From Sporosarcina sp. P33 (GTDB lineage: Bacteria > Bacillota > Bacilli > Bacillales_A > Planococcaceae), in contig NZ_CP015027.1 of NCBI RefSeq assembly GCF_002077155.1, positions 1,528,501 to 1,592,500 of the forward strand: DNA of 64,000 nt, in the 5' to 3' direction. Position 1 is the stretch's first letter, and each line of letters begins with the position of its first letter. The notes under the pieces were generated by a model that was not told the origin of the DNA, ran no database searches, and saw only the letters and a list, made by a program, of their open reading frames with translations. Shown one piece after another: positions 8,849-17,655 of this stretch. The position numbers and the translations under genes were made by a program.

Positions 8849-9677
8849 GTGAATTCGAAGGCTCCCAAGTAATGATCGCCGCATAAAATGGATGACGGTA
8901 CACGTATTGGCCATCTTCCATCGCAATAAAAGGTTCAAGTGAGCTTTTCACATGTGCCATTTCAAACTGTGGTGACAAGATTTTTTTGCTCTGTGTTTCA
9001 TAAAGTTGTTCCAATGTATTGTAACGGTATGTACGCTCCAGCTTGACCATTTCACAATTTGCGTAAATGCCTAATTGGTACAGTATATTGAGAATGGCAA
9101 TATAATCGCGGCGCGGGTATTTTATTTCATAGCCATACTGCTTATCTAAGACAACATAATGCGGTTGGATTGGGCCCGTCGTTAAGCCGATGATGGCACG
9201 TTTTTGCGCAAGTGCGTTCATTTTCTTCAGTGCCGTCTTCAGTTCATACATACGGTAAAAGCAGTTTACTCCGACAACGATATCATGCGGCTCAACCTGC
9301 ACTTCTTCCCATTTACTGTTAACAAACTGAACCGGCGCATCGCTCTCATAGTATTGTCTTAAATAAGCAAGCACACTTTCGGAACCGTCTACAAGTGTCA
9401 GACTTTTTACGTCTTCACTTAATGGAAATGTATAATTTCCCCATCCCGGTCCGATTTCCAGGCAGCTTGCATCCTCTGGTATATACGGTTTCATTTTTTC
9501 ATAGATTCTTTCTGCATAGTCGTCTGTTTGTTTATATGTTTTTTTCTTCATGGACTGCGCCCAAAAATCTTCTTCGAGCTCATCGTCCACCATACGCTCG
9601 GGCATATTACCGTGCCAATCCAGCATGCCTTCTTTCCAGAGTTTCTCAAAATCGATTTTTAAAGGGGATTCCTTCAT
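8841..9677 (-). CDS. Class I SAM-dependent methyltransferase of unknown substrate, embedded in the cobalamin operon
   Basis: The 278-residue protein has a Rossmann methyltransferase core: motif I CLEIGPGWGNYT (about 92-103), then an acidic residue in LTLVDGSE for SAM ribose binding, and a motif-IV-like DIVVGVNCFYRM segment. It lacks the NPPY motif of N6-adenine or glutamine methylases. An N-terminal 70-residue extension is rich in charged and aromatic residues. It does not resemble the tetrapyrrole methylases (CbiL, F, H, E), which have a different fold. It sits 15 bases after cobQ and its stop overlaps the btuC start, so it belongs to the B12 unit. I do not recognise a named family. A role in corrinoid modification or salvage is only a guess. 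Confidence 0.85.
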   Translation of the reverse strand: MKESPLKIDFEKLWKEGMLDWHGNMPERMVDDELEEDFWAQSMKKKTYKQTDDYAERIYEKMKPYIPEDASCLEIGPGWGNYTFPLSEDVKSLTLVDGSESVLAYLRQYYESDAPVQFVNSKWEEVQVEPHDIVVGVNCFYRMYELKTALKKMNALAQKRAIIGLTTGPIQPHYVVLDKQYGYEIKYPRRDYIAILNILYQLGIYANCEMVKLERTYRYNTLEQLYETQSKKILSPQFEMAHVKSSLEPFIAMEDGQYVYRHPFYAAIITWEPSNSHD

Positions 9678-9692
9678 GATTGAACCTTCTCC

Positions 9693-11198
9693 TCAATGCT
9701 TTCTATCATCATTTTGCTGCTTTGATGCGCCCAGTAACTCATAGATTTTATTCATATCCAGATGTTTGCGCACGTGATAATCCAGCATTTCATACGCCTG
9801 CTCTCGCCGTTCATCGTCTGAATGAATGTCGCCTGTGACTTCTGCCAAGCCTTTGGCCGCGCGAATTTGATTGAAATACATTCGGGTAAACGGACGATTT
9901 TGAAAAACTCCGTGTAAATATGTACCTATCACTTGCTCTGTATACACGCCATCTTGGCTGCCGTCTTCCATGCAGATAAAGCTGCGGACCGGTTGGAAGG
10001 GCGTACTGCGACCCAGATGTAATACAAATCCGTTCATCTCCTGACCCGCATAGTTCGTTCCTTTAATTTGTGTTATTTCATTCTCATTGGCCAGCACGGT
10101 TTCAATCGGCAGGATGTCCAGTGCGGAATACACCGCGCTTTTGTTTTCAGGCATCCGCTTGTCTATTATTGATCCGCCAAGCATTTGGTAGCCGCCGCAA
10201 ATCCCGACTATTTTCTTTCCTTTTTGTGACTGCTGTAAGATCGCTTGGGCCAAGCCTGATTCCTGCAGCCATCTATAATCTTCAATGGTATTCTTCGTTC
10301 CGGGCAGAATGATGACATCTGGATTCTTCAAATCTTTTGCGGAAGAAACAAAGCGCACACCTACGCCAGGCTCTTCAAATAATGGATCCAAATCTGTGAA
10401 ATTAGAAATCAAAGGGAAACGAATGACAGCAACGTCAATATCAAATTCCTGATGCTGAGGTTTCTTTAAGCGAAGGCTCGACAGCGCCATCGAATCCTCG
10501 GCTTCTATTTGCACATCGAAATACGGAATGACACCGAGCACTTGAATGCCTGTATACTCTTCCAGCCAATCGATGCCGCTGTCGAGCAGTTCCTTCATGC
10601 CGCGGAATTTATTAATGACAATCCCTTTTACACGCGCACGCTCTTCATCATCAAGCAGCATCAAAGTGCCGACAATTGACGCGAATACTCCCCCACGTTC
10701 AATATCCGCCACTAAAATAACGGCCGCATCTGTCTCATGAGCCATTCGCATATTGGCAATATCCCGGCGTTTCAAATTAATTTCAGCCGGGCTTCCCGCA
10801 CCTTCCAGTATCAGCACATCATATTGTGCTTCTAAACGCCGCAGCGACTTCCGCACTTCCGGCATTACTTGCTCAACAAAATTTTCGCGGTACGAAACTG
10901 CGTCCATATGAGCAAATGGTTTGCCATGTAAAATGACTTCCGACACCATATTCCCCGTTGGTTTCAATAAAATAGGATTCATATCGGTAGTGGCGCTTAT
11001 TTTTGCGGCTTCCGCCTGAACGCCCTGCGCCCGCCCGATTTCTCCGCCATCTTGGGTGACATAGGAGTTCAGCGCCATATTCTGTGATTTAAATGGCGCA
11101 ATCCGGTACCCGTCGTTAGCTAAAATACGGCAGAGCGCAGTGCATAAAACACTTTTCCCCACATCCGACGCGGTGCCTTGGATCATAATGGCTTTCAT
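9693..11198 (-). CDS. cobQ: Cobyric acid synthase (adenosylcobyrinate a,c-diamide amidotransferase)
   Basis: This enzyme amidates four side chains of adenosylcobyrinic acid a,c-diamide to give cobyric acid, using ATP and glutamine. It has 501 residues. The N-terminal synthetase domain starts MKAIMIQGTASDVGKS with a P-loop-like DVGKS. The C-terminal class I glutaminase domain carries nucleophile Cys334 in GICGGYQML and a catalytic His in GTYLHGVF. Also called CbiP. The start overlaps the cobO stop by one base (TAATG), typical of coupled translation. Confidence 0.96.
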   Translation of the reverse strand: MKAIMIQGTASDVGKSVLCTALCRILANDGYRIAPFKSQNMALNSYVTQDGGEIGRAQGVQAEAAKISATTDMNPILLKPTGNMVSEVILHGKPFAHMDAVSYRENFVEQVMPEVRKSLRRLEAQYDVLILEGAGSPAEINLKRRDIANMRMAHETDAAVILVADIERGGVFASIVGTLMLLDDEERARVKGIVINKFRGMKELLDSGIDWLEEYTGIQVLGVIPYFDVQIEAEDSMALSSLRLKKPQHQEFDIDVAVIRFPLISNFTDLDPLFEEPGVGVRFVSSAKDLKNPDVIILPGTKNTIEDYRWLQESGLAQAILQQSQKGKKIVGICGGYQMLGGSIIDKRMPENKSAVYSALDILPIETVLANENEITQIKGTNYAGQEMNGFVLHLGRSTPFQPVRSFICMEDGSQDGVYTEQVIGTYLHGVFQNRPFTRMYFNQIRAAKGLAEVTGDIHSDDERREQAYEMLDYHVRKHLDMNKIYELLGASKQQNDDRKH

Positions 11199-11737
11199 TA
11201 AAACTCCAGACCTTTCATGGCTTGGACATCTTGGTCAGTATAATAATGCTTTGTTGCATCAATGGTTGATACTAAATCCGCCAATTCCAGAATAGACGGA
11301 TGCGCGGAACGTCCTGTAATAACTAAGTGCATGGACTTTGGACGGTTCACTATTGCCTCTGTTACTTCTTCCAGCGGCAATACATCATCGACAGGAAAAC
11401 GTGTGATGGATAATGCATTATTCAGCTCGTCCAGCACCAGAACATCTGTCGTTTCATCCTTCAGCTCTTCTTTCACCATTTGCCACGCTTTTGCAAGTGC
11501 TTCCCGGTGCTCTTCTGGTGTTTTCGTCCATGTAAATCCGATACCTAATTGCACGGTTTCAACGCCCAGCTTCCGCAAAGCAATTTGCTCACCATATGTG
11601 CGTTCGGGTGATTTAATAAATTGAAAATATTTCACCTTCATACCGCGGCCGATTGCACGTAAAGCAACACCGAGTGAAGCAGTGGTTTTTCCTTTGCCAT
11701 CACCTGTATATACTAACAACATCCCTTGTCGCGCCAT
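11198..11737 (-). CDS. cobO: Corrinoid adenosyltransferase (CobA/BtuR type)
   Basis: Transfers adenosine from ATP to Co(I) corrinoid to form the Co-C bond of adenosylcobalamin. About 179 residues, beginning MARQGMLLVYTGDGKGKTTAS; GDGKGKTT is the reversed-orientation P-loop of this family. Other landmarks are the FQFIKSP and LDELNNAL segments. A TTG lies six bases upstream, but the GGGGG ribosome site is 8 bases from the ATG at 11737, so I chose that. It sits between a nitroreductase gene and cobQ. Confidence 0.94.
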   Translation of the reverse strand: MARQGMLLVYTGDGKGKTTASLGVALRAIGRGMKVKYFQFIKSPERTYGEQIALRKLGVETVQLGIGFTWTKTPEEHREALAKAWQMVKEELKDETTDVLVLDELNNALSITRFPVDDVLPLEEVTEAIVNRPKSMHLVITGRSAHPSILELADLVSTIDATKHYYTDQDVQAMKGLEF

Positions 11738-11750
11738 TTGCAATTCCCCC

Positions 11751-12305
11751 TTATAACCAAGTTGTTTTTTCCGTATATGGCGTACGTTTTTTGACAGAAG
11801 TTATTTCTTCTGCCGGGTACCCGATACACAGCGTTCCTACCAATTGCTCCTGTTCTGATGCGCCGATGAATGAATGCAATGCTGTATCATGCACTAATCC
11901 CACGCCGCGCGTACGCCACACCATACCTAATCCGAGCTGTTCCGCCATTAACCACATCGACATAATGGCGCCGCTTACTGCAAAAGTATTGTCTTTCGTA
12001 GCCCCTTCGTCTCCATCCACGATGGCGGAAGTTACCACGATAATAAGCGGTGTTTGCGTAATTGCTTTCATTGAACTTTCCACTAGATGCGGTTTTGTCG
12101 GGAATCGTTTTTGTAAGTAATCAAGTGCCACTTGTTCATACTGTTTCAGGCTGTCACCTTGCAATATATAGAAATGCCAAGGTTCACGCATCCGGTCGTT
12201 TGGTGCATATGTTGCTGCCTCCAGAAGCGTCTCGATCTTTTCCCGCTCCACTTCACGCGTTTCAAATTGTCGAATCGCACGGCGTTCTTTTAATGCTTTC
12301 AACAT
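11751..12305 (-). CDS. Nitroreductase-family flavoprotein in the cobalamin operon
   Basis: This is a 184-residue FMN-dependent nitroreductase-fold protein. It begins MLKALKERRAIRQFETREV (the FMN-phosphate Arg pattern RRAIRxF) and has the TYAPNDRMREPWHFYIL block and the C-terminal GYPAEE segment. AAAGGAG lies 8 bases before the ATG. The coding start overlaps the end of cobA by 44 bases. Nitroreductase-like BluB makes the dimethylbenzimidazole ligand of B12. I cannot see specific BluB landmarks, so a DMB-synthase role is only one option. Reduction of cobalt or flavin in support of cobO next door is another. Confidence 0.85.
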   Translation of the reverse strand: MLKALKERRAIRQFETREVEREKIETLLEAATYAPNDRMREPWHFYILQGDSLKQYEQVALDYLQKRFPTKPHLVESSMKAITQTPLIIVVTSAIVDGDEGATKDNTFAVSGAIMSMWLMAEQLGLGMVWRTRGVGLVHDTALHSFIGASEQEQLVGTLCIGYPAEEITSVKKRTPYTEKTTWL

Positions 12306-13059
12306 CGTTAGTGCTCCTTTCTTCAAACCAATGAATTTCTTCACGCACTCCTACTACATCACCTACTAAAATCATGGACGGATTTGAGATATGATGCTTT
12401 TGAATTTCCTCTGAAATCGTTGTAAGATTCCCCGTAATCGTACGCTGCTCTTTAGTAGTTCCCCATTCAATAACCGCAACAGGGGTTGTTTTGCTTTTAC
12501 CGTTTTCTATTAAGCTTTTCGTAATATGTCCGATGTTTCCGACGCTCATATAAAAAGCCACCGTATCAATCTGAGCAAGCGCCGCCCATTGTAAGAAATC
12601 CTGTCCTTTTTCCGCGCGGCCATGACCTGGAACAATAGCAAAGCTTGCAGCATGATCGCGGTGTGTAACCGGAATCCCTGCATAAGCAGGCGCCGCAATT
12701 CCTGCGGTGATCCCGGGAACAATTTCAAAAGGTATACAGGCTTGCCGTAAAACTGCAGCTTCTTCAGCACCGCGCCCAAAGACGAACGGGTCACCGCCTT
12801 TTAAGCGCAGCACTTGCTTGCCAAGACTCGCATGCTGAACCAGTGCACGATGGATTTCATCTTGGATCATTTCATGCTTACCCGGCTCTTTGCCGCAATA
12901 TATGAGCTCAGCATCCGCTTTCGCATGTTGCAGTAATTCAATATTTACCAGTCGGTCATATAAAATCACGTCCGCCTGCTGAATACATTCTAATCCTCTG
13001 ATTGTCAATAGTTTCGGGTCACCGGGGCCAGCCCCTACAATATATACAAATCCGCTCAA
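12262..13059 (-). CDS. cobA: Uroporphyrinogen-III C-methyltransferase (SUMT)
   Basis: Methylates uroporphyrinogen III at C2 and C7 to give precorrin-2, the branch to siroheme and B12. It has about 265 residues with tetrapyrrole-methylase motifs GAGPGDPKLLT at the N-terminus, RLKGGDPFVFGRG in the middle and VPGITAG. The frame is open 30 bases further to an ATG, but AGGAG lies 7 bases before a TTG at 13059. That start gives the usual family N-terminus and a 4-base overlap with the sirC stop (TTGA). Named SUMT here to avoid confusion with the adenosyltransferase that is also called CobA. Confidence 0.94.
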   Translation of the reverse strand: MSGFVYIVGAGPGDPKLLTIRGLECIQQADVILYDRLVNIELLQHAKADAELIYCGKEPGKHEMIQDEIHRALVQHASLGKQVLRLKGGDPFVFGRGAEEAAVLRQACIPFEIVPGITAGIAAPAYAGIPVTHRDHAASFAIVPGHGRAEKGQDFLQWAALAQIDTVAFYMSVGNIGHITKSLIENGKSKTTPVAVIEWGTTKEQRTITGNLTTISEEIQKHHISNPSMILVGDVVGVREEIHWFEERSTNDVESIKRTPCDSTI

Positions 13060-13685
13060 TGTTGTTCTCCTATCCGTTGTTGTAGCCATTCTTCACATTT
13101 TTGACTTTTACCTTGCTCCATCCAATCCAAAAGTTTCGGATCCAGGAGTTCAGCCAGAACTTGTTTTTTCGCCTCACCGTGAAACACTTGCAAGACTTGC
13201 TGGCGGGCTTTCCTTAAGAAAGACACATACGATGCATAATGGTCCCCAAATTGCTCCTCTACATCCGCCTTTACCTTGCGCGTTAAACCCGGACTGGCTC
13301 CAGACGTTGATACCGTCACAACAAATTCTCCGCGGCGAACGACTGCCGGATTGATAAAGTCAACCCGCCCTATTGCATCCGCACGACTGAGTAATTGCCA
13401 ATGCTGTGTCGCTTCTTCCACCGCATTGTTTACTTCTTCATCATTGGTCACAGCAAAAACCAAGGCAGCGTCATCTAAATCGGCTGATTCAAATGCTTTT
13501 TCTTTCCATGTCACGAGCCCTTCAGCTGCATACTGCTGCACCTTCTCTGTCACCGATGGGCTAACTACAGTTATCATTGCTTTGGTGGGAAGCAAGGCTT
13601 CTATTTTTTGACGAGCTACATGTCCGCCTCCAATAATGACAACCTTTTTATAATCCATATCCATTAACAGCGGAAAATAGTTCAT
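13056..13685 (-). CDS. sirC: Precorrin-2 dehydrogenase (SirC/CysG N-domain type)
   Basis: Oxidises precorrin-2 to sirohydrochlorin with NAD+, providing the substrate for CbiX. The 209-residue chain starts MNYFPLLMDMDYKKVVIIGG and has the Rossmann dinucleotide motif GGGHVARQK, an ATNDEEVN-like segment (VTNDEEVN) and the TSGASPG loop. GGAGGG is 6 bases before the ATG at 13685, and the start overlaps cbiA by four bases. There is no C-terminal ferrochelatase or methylase domain, so it is the stand-alone form. Confidence 0.93.
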   Translation of the reverse strand: MNYFPLLMDMDYKKVVIIGGGHVARQKIEALLPTKAMITVVSPSVTEKVQQYAAEGLVTWKEKAFESADLDDAALVFAVTNDEEVNNAVEEATQHWQLLSRADAIGRVDFINPAVVRRGEFVVTVSTSGASPGLTRKVKADVEEQFGDHYASYVSFLRKARQQVLQVFHGEAKKQVLAELLDPKLLDWMEQGKSQKCEEWLQQRIGEQH

Positions 13686-15040
13686 TGTTCTCCCTCCAAA
13701 CATGCTTTCAGCCAATTTCGCACAAGCTGAGGATTTGAGGCAAAATGGAATTGCGTAAAGCCCGCTGCGAGGTTTTTATGTAAATAACCTTCCTGCTGAA
13801 CGCGAAAGCGGCTTTTACTGAAATACGCCGGGCTAGTATGCTCCCCCTCATATTTCGAATAATGAAACTCATGCCCTTTTGCCTCTGTCTCTTCATCAAT
13901 TAAGAAATTGCCTGCAACTCCTGTAATTTCCCTGTAGCCAAGTGCTGCCCGCTTATCTTGCATAATCACACGGCCAGGAATCACACCAAGCATGGGAAAC
14001 TTTCGCTTCTGGCGATCGATGATTTCTTCTGTCAGATACATAAAGCCGCCGCATTCGGCTACTGTCGGTAATCCGCGGCTGATTGCGTTTCTTAAAGATT
14101 CTTTCACTTTCTCGTTTGCGGCTAATTGTTCTGCAAACTCTTCCGGGAAGCCGCCGCCGATGTATACTCCCTGCGCTTCATTTGGAACTTCTTCATCCTG
14201 TAACGGAGAGAAAAAATGCAGAGTTGCGCCATGTGCACGCAATAAATCCAGGTTTTCTTCATAATAGAAGTTAAACGCGGCATCCTTAGCTACCGCAATA
14301 TGAACTTCTTGGCTGTTCGGCTGGGCATCGAAAATTGATGTGGATTCTTCAATGATTTGCGCTTTTGTAATGTCCATCAGCTGATCAATATTGACTGTTT
14401 CTTCAATAGCCGCTGCAAGACTGTCAAAATAAGCATCCAGGTCACCTCGTTCGATAGCCGGCACCAAGCCCAGATGACGGCTCGGCATCGCGGGCACAGC
14501 TTCTTTTGGCAAATAGCCGATAACTGGAATGCCGCATTCTTTTTCTATTGCCGTTTTGATAATGCCGAAATGACTCTTACTGCCTAATTGATTCGCGATC
14601 ACACCGACAATATTGGAGTTGTCATCCAGTGACTGAAATCCTTTAACGATGGCCGCTGCACTTCTCGCCATACTAGCTGCATTAACAATTAAAATGACGG
14701 GGCTTTTTGTAATTTCGCTTATATGTGCAGCCGACCCTTCATTTGACAAGGGGGATCTGCCGTCGTAAAAGCCCATCACGCCTTCGATAATGGCCGCATC
14801 TGCGTCTCGGCTGGCCCTTGCAACAATCGCAAGAATCGTATCAGGAGCCATCATATAACTATCAATATTTCGTGACGGCCGTTTGGTGACAGCTGTATGA
14901 TAGGCAGTATCGATATAATCCGGGCCGCATTTAAAGCCTTGTACGGTTAAACCACGCTTCATAAGCGCGCGCATAATCCCAATGGTGAACGTTGTTTTCC
15001 CGACACCGCTCCCTGTACCTGCCAGTACAAATCGATTCAT
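13682..15040 (-). CDS. cbiA: Cobyrinate a,c-diamide synthase
   Basis: Amidates the a and c side chains of cobyrinate with glutamine and ATP. It has 452 residues. The N-terminal P-loop is GTGSGVGKTT (about 8-17). The glutaminase domain carries nucleophile Cys330 in AECGGFMYL and a catalytic His in GFTQFHFASN near the end. Start and stop are both ATGA-type overlaps with cbiG and sirC. The length is normal for CbiA. Confidence 0.96.
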   Translation of the reverse strand: MNRFVLAGTGSGVGKTTFTIGIMRALMKRGLTVQGFKCGPDYIDTAYHTAVTKRPSRNIDSYMMAPDTILAIVARASRDADAAIIEGVMGFYDGRSPLSNEGSAAHISEITKSPVILIVNAASMARSAAAIVKGFQSLDDNSNIVGVIANQLGSKSHFGIIKTAIEKECGIPVIGYLPKEAVPAMPSRHLGLVPAIERGDLDAYFDSLAAAIEETVNIDQLMDITKAQIIEESTSIFDAQPNSQEVHIAVAKDAAFNFYYEENLDLLRAHGATLHFFSPLQDEEVPNEAQGVYIGGGFPEEFAEQLAANEKVKESLRNAISRGLPTVAECGGFMYLTEEIIDRQKRKFPMLGVIPGRVIMQDKRAALGYREITGVAGNFLIDEETEAKGHEFHYSKYEGEHTSPAYFSKSRFRVQQEGYLHKNLAAGFTQFHFASNPQLVRNWLKACLEGEQ

Positions 15041-16173
15041 TGTTCTCTCTCCTCGAAATTGACGCGTGCAATGGAAATTGTCACATTGCCACTTTTCTTT
15101 TTCTCTAATACCAGTTCTCTTGCATTTGCACAGCGCAGCGCTGCCGGTTCGCTCACACCGTATGCGCCTGTATACTTAAATACAGTTTCGGACGGATTAA
15201 GAAGCGGCATTTCATTGAGCTGTTCAGGCGTGTAGGTGACAAACGGCCAATTATGTTTGGCAGTTAATTCGAGCAGGCCAGCCTCGTCTTTCTTCAAATC
15301 TATCGTTGCTACTGCTTTCACACTTTTTTTACTTAGAGACAGTTCTTCTAATGTTTCGTCTATGACTTGCTCGATTTCTTCCAGCGCCGTTCCGCGATTA
15401 CAGCCAATGCCGAGCACAATGGATTTGGGACGGTAGATCACTCCGTTTTCCAGCAGCACTTCCTCATGCCGATCGATCAATCGGTCGGTTATGAGTAAGG
15501 TTGCTTGCGGCTTTGCCTGAATCGCTTCTGCTGCAGAAGCATAGATTTTCAAATTGGGCGGCATAGCACGGTCATGCATCCACCAGTTTTTCTCGCCTGT
15601 TTCCTGCACAATCGCGACGTGCTCTTCGTTCACAACCGATGCACTGACCGGCAGCAGTTTTTCTTCGCTATCCCACATCCATCCAAATTGGGCGCCGAAT
15701 AAATCGACAGGGATGGTTTTTTGAACATCCGAAGCAGTCGTAACTACAGGCATAGCACCGATTGCTTGTGCAAATTCATAAGTCAGCGCATTGGCACCGC
15801 CAATATGTCCTGATAACACGCTTATAACGTATTGGCCTAAGTCATCGACAACCAATACAGCAGGGTCTGTCATTTTATCAACCATGATCGGTGCAATCAT
15901 CCGAACGACAGCACCGAGCGATATGATACAAATAACTCCTTTGTATTGCTGGAACAAAGCGGGTAACAGCAATCGCACTGTTCCGTCAAACAGTTGAATG
16001 TGTCGCGCTTCTTCGTCTCCTCTGGCAAACTTCTTCATATAGTAAAGGTCCGCGTACGGAAATGTTTCCGTGTAGCTTCTTGCATTGGCAACCCCGTGTT
16101 TTGTAATGGCGACCAAAGCATACGGTTTGCGCTTTTCAATGACAGGAATTTCACCTTCACGTAAATTAATCAT
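15037..16173 (-). CDS. cbiG: Cobalt-precorrin-5A hydrolase CbiG
   Basis: Opens the delta-lactone of cobalt-precorrin-5A, releasing acetaldehyde and contracting the ring. It has 378 residues with the three CbiG regions: the N-terminal domain (SLGAVVRMIAP; LSGHIGGANALT), a central linker region, and the CobE-like C-terminal domain (VLGIGCNRGT; GAYGVSEPAALR). It overlaps cbiF by 8 bases and cbiA by 4. An AAGGTG site precedes the ATG. CbiG is specific for the cobalt-early pathway. Confidence 0.95.
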   Translation of the reverse strand: MINLREGEIPVIEKRKPYALVAITKHGVANARSYTETFPYADLYYMKKFARGDEEARHIQLFDGTVRLLLPALFQQYKGVICIISLGAVVRMIAPIMVDKMTDPAVLVVDDLGQYVISVLSGHIGGANALTYEFAQAIGAMPVVTTASDVQKTIPVDLFGAQFGWMWDSEEKLLPVSASVVNEEHVAIVQETGEKNWWMHDRAMPPNLKIYASAAEAIQAKPQATLLITDRLIDRHEEVLLENGVIYRPKSIVLGIGCNRGTALEEIEQVIDETLEELSLSKKSVKAVATIDLKKDEAGLLELTAKHNWPFVTYTPEQLNEMPLLNPSETVFKYTGAYGVSEPAALRCANARELVLEKKKSGNVTISIARVNFEEREQ

Positions 16174-16951
16174 CTGCCTTCACACCTTTTCGGAAACCGT
16201 GGGTAAATGTTTTATCATACAGCTTTGAACGATATTCTTTCTCATGAATAGCGGGATCCAATGCCCAGCCCGCCAAAATCATTGCGTGCTTACGAATGCC
16301 ATTGACACGCATCGCTTCATCTAATTCAACCAATGTTGTCTGAACAATTTTTTCATCAGGCCATGTAGCGCGCTGCACGACAGCGACCGGCGTATCATCT
16401 GCCCAGCCGGCAGCCTGTAATTCTTTCACAATTTTCTTTGTTAATGTCGCACTTAAAAACATTGCAATTGTACAATGATGACTTGCAAGCATCTGTAACT
16501 TTTCGCGCTCAGGCACAGGCGTCCGCCCTTCGGCTCTGGTTAAAATAAGTGTTTGTGTTAAATCAGGGACCGTCAGCTCTGCACCAACTGCCGCTGCAGC
16601 AGCAAAAACGGAACTCACACCGGGCACGACTTCATACCCAATATCATGTTGCTTCAGTAATGCCACCTGTTCCATTGTTGCGCCATACATCGCTGGATCC
16701 CCGGTATGTAATCGTACAACTGTTTTCCCGGCATTGACCCGCTCGACAATACAATCCACCATTTCCTGCAGATGCATACCTGCCGTACGGATAACTTCCG
16801 CCGATTCCTTTGCTTCCTCCACCAGCGTTTCGCTTACAAGTGAATCGGTATACATGACAACGTCTGCCTGCTGCAACAGCTTCAAACCTTTTACCGTGAT
16901 TAAGTCAGGATCTCCTGGGCCAGCACCGATAATCCAAATTTTTTTCATCAT
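16166..16951 (-). CDS. cbiF: Cobalt-precorrin-4 C11-methyltransferase CbiF
   Basis: SAM-dependent methylation at C11 of the corrin precursor. It has 261 residues with the tetrapyrrole-methylase N-motif GAGPGDPDLITVKG, the RLHTGDPAMYGA motif and VPGVSSVFAAAAA. Two adjacent ATGs are possible (16951 and 16948). The GGTGG site is 7 bases from the first, and both overlap the cbiL stop. The C-terminal tail ends KGVKADD, overlapping cbiG. Confidence 0.94.
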   Translation of the reverse strand: MMKKIWIIGAGPGDPDLITVKGLKLLQQADVVMYTDSLVSETLVEEAKESAEVIRTAGMHLQEMVDCIVERVNAGKTVVRLHTGDPAMYGATMEQVALLKQHDIGYEVVPGVSSVFAAAAAVGAELTVPDLTQTLILTRAEGRTPVPEREKLQMLASHHCTIAMFLSATLTKKIVKELQAAGWADDTPVAVVQRATWPDEKIVQTTLVELDEAMRVNGIRKHAMILAGWALDPAIHEKEYRSKLYDKTFTHGFRKGVKADD

Positions 16952-17655
16952 TTGCGCACCACCATACATGACAAGTAATTTAAATCAGCGCCCCTAAGTT
17001 CATCTGTTTTCCAAATCACTTCTTCGTCAGACGTAACTTTAGTCACTACATGTGTTTTTTCCAGCAGATCCAATTCTTCTAATAAATCCAACATCTCATC
17101 TATAACTTTAGCTACCTTAATAAAAACGATGGCGTCGTGATGTTCAATGACCTGGCGCATCTGTTCCATATTATCCGTAGCCGGAATCATAGCCACATGG
17201 TCATCACCTTCGGCTAATGCAATCCCTAAACGATTGGCTGAACCATTAAATGATGAAATCCCTGCCACTGTTTCGATTGGCACGTCGGGATGCTTTGTTT
17301 TCATTAAGCCCAGCAGATGGATAAATGTACTGAACAGCATCGGATCCCCTTCAGTCACAAATGCTACATCTTTTCCTTCTGCCAAGAAGCTGTAGATTTC
17401 TTCTGCTGCTTTTTCCCATGCAGCACGCAATACCTCTTCGTCTTTGGTCATAGGGAATACTAAACCGAGCATCTCTTTTTCAGCAGGGTTAATATACACA
17501 TCCACGATCCGATGGGCATAAGATTTACTGCCTCTTAATTTTTTGGGATACGCAATGACCGGGCATTCTTGCAGTTTACGAAATGCTTTTACAGTAATTA
17601 ATTCAGGATCTCCTGGTCCAACGCCTAATCCGTATAATTTTCCTATTGTCATCAT
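16948..17655 (-). CDS. cbiL: Cobalt-precorrin-2 C20-methyltransferase CbiL
   Basis: Methylates C20 of cobalt-factor II/precorrin-2, the first methylation after cobalt insertion. It has 235 residues, with [16 protein letters not shown] at the N-terminus, [12 protein letters not shown] in the middle and [15 protein letters not shown]. The C20 position assignment follows from the [12 protein letters not shown] N-terminus and operon position. It overlaps cbiET by four bases. Confidence 0.93.
   Translation of the reverse strand: MMTIGKLYGLGVGPGDPELITVKAFRKLQECPVIAYPKKLRGSKSYAHRIVDVYINPAEKEMLGLVFPMTKDEEVLRAAWEKAAEEIYSFLAEGKDVAFVTEGDPMLFSTFIHLLGLMKTKHPDVPIETVAGISSFNGSANRLGIALAEGDDHVAMIPATDNMEQMRQVIEHHDAIVFIKVAKVIDEMLDLLEELDLLEKTHVVTKVTSDEEVIWKTDELRGADLNYLSCMVVRK

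Noticed and set aside
11751-12305. Calling the nitroreductase BluB (DMB synthase)
   Set aside because: Only general nitroreductase features are visible; no BluB-specific residue could be pointed to.
12546-12794. Frame within cobA on the minus strand
   Set aside because: Out-of-frame shadow inside the SUMT gene, with no ribosome site.
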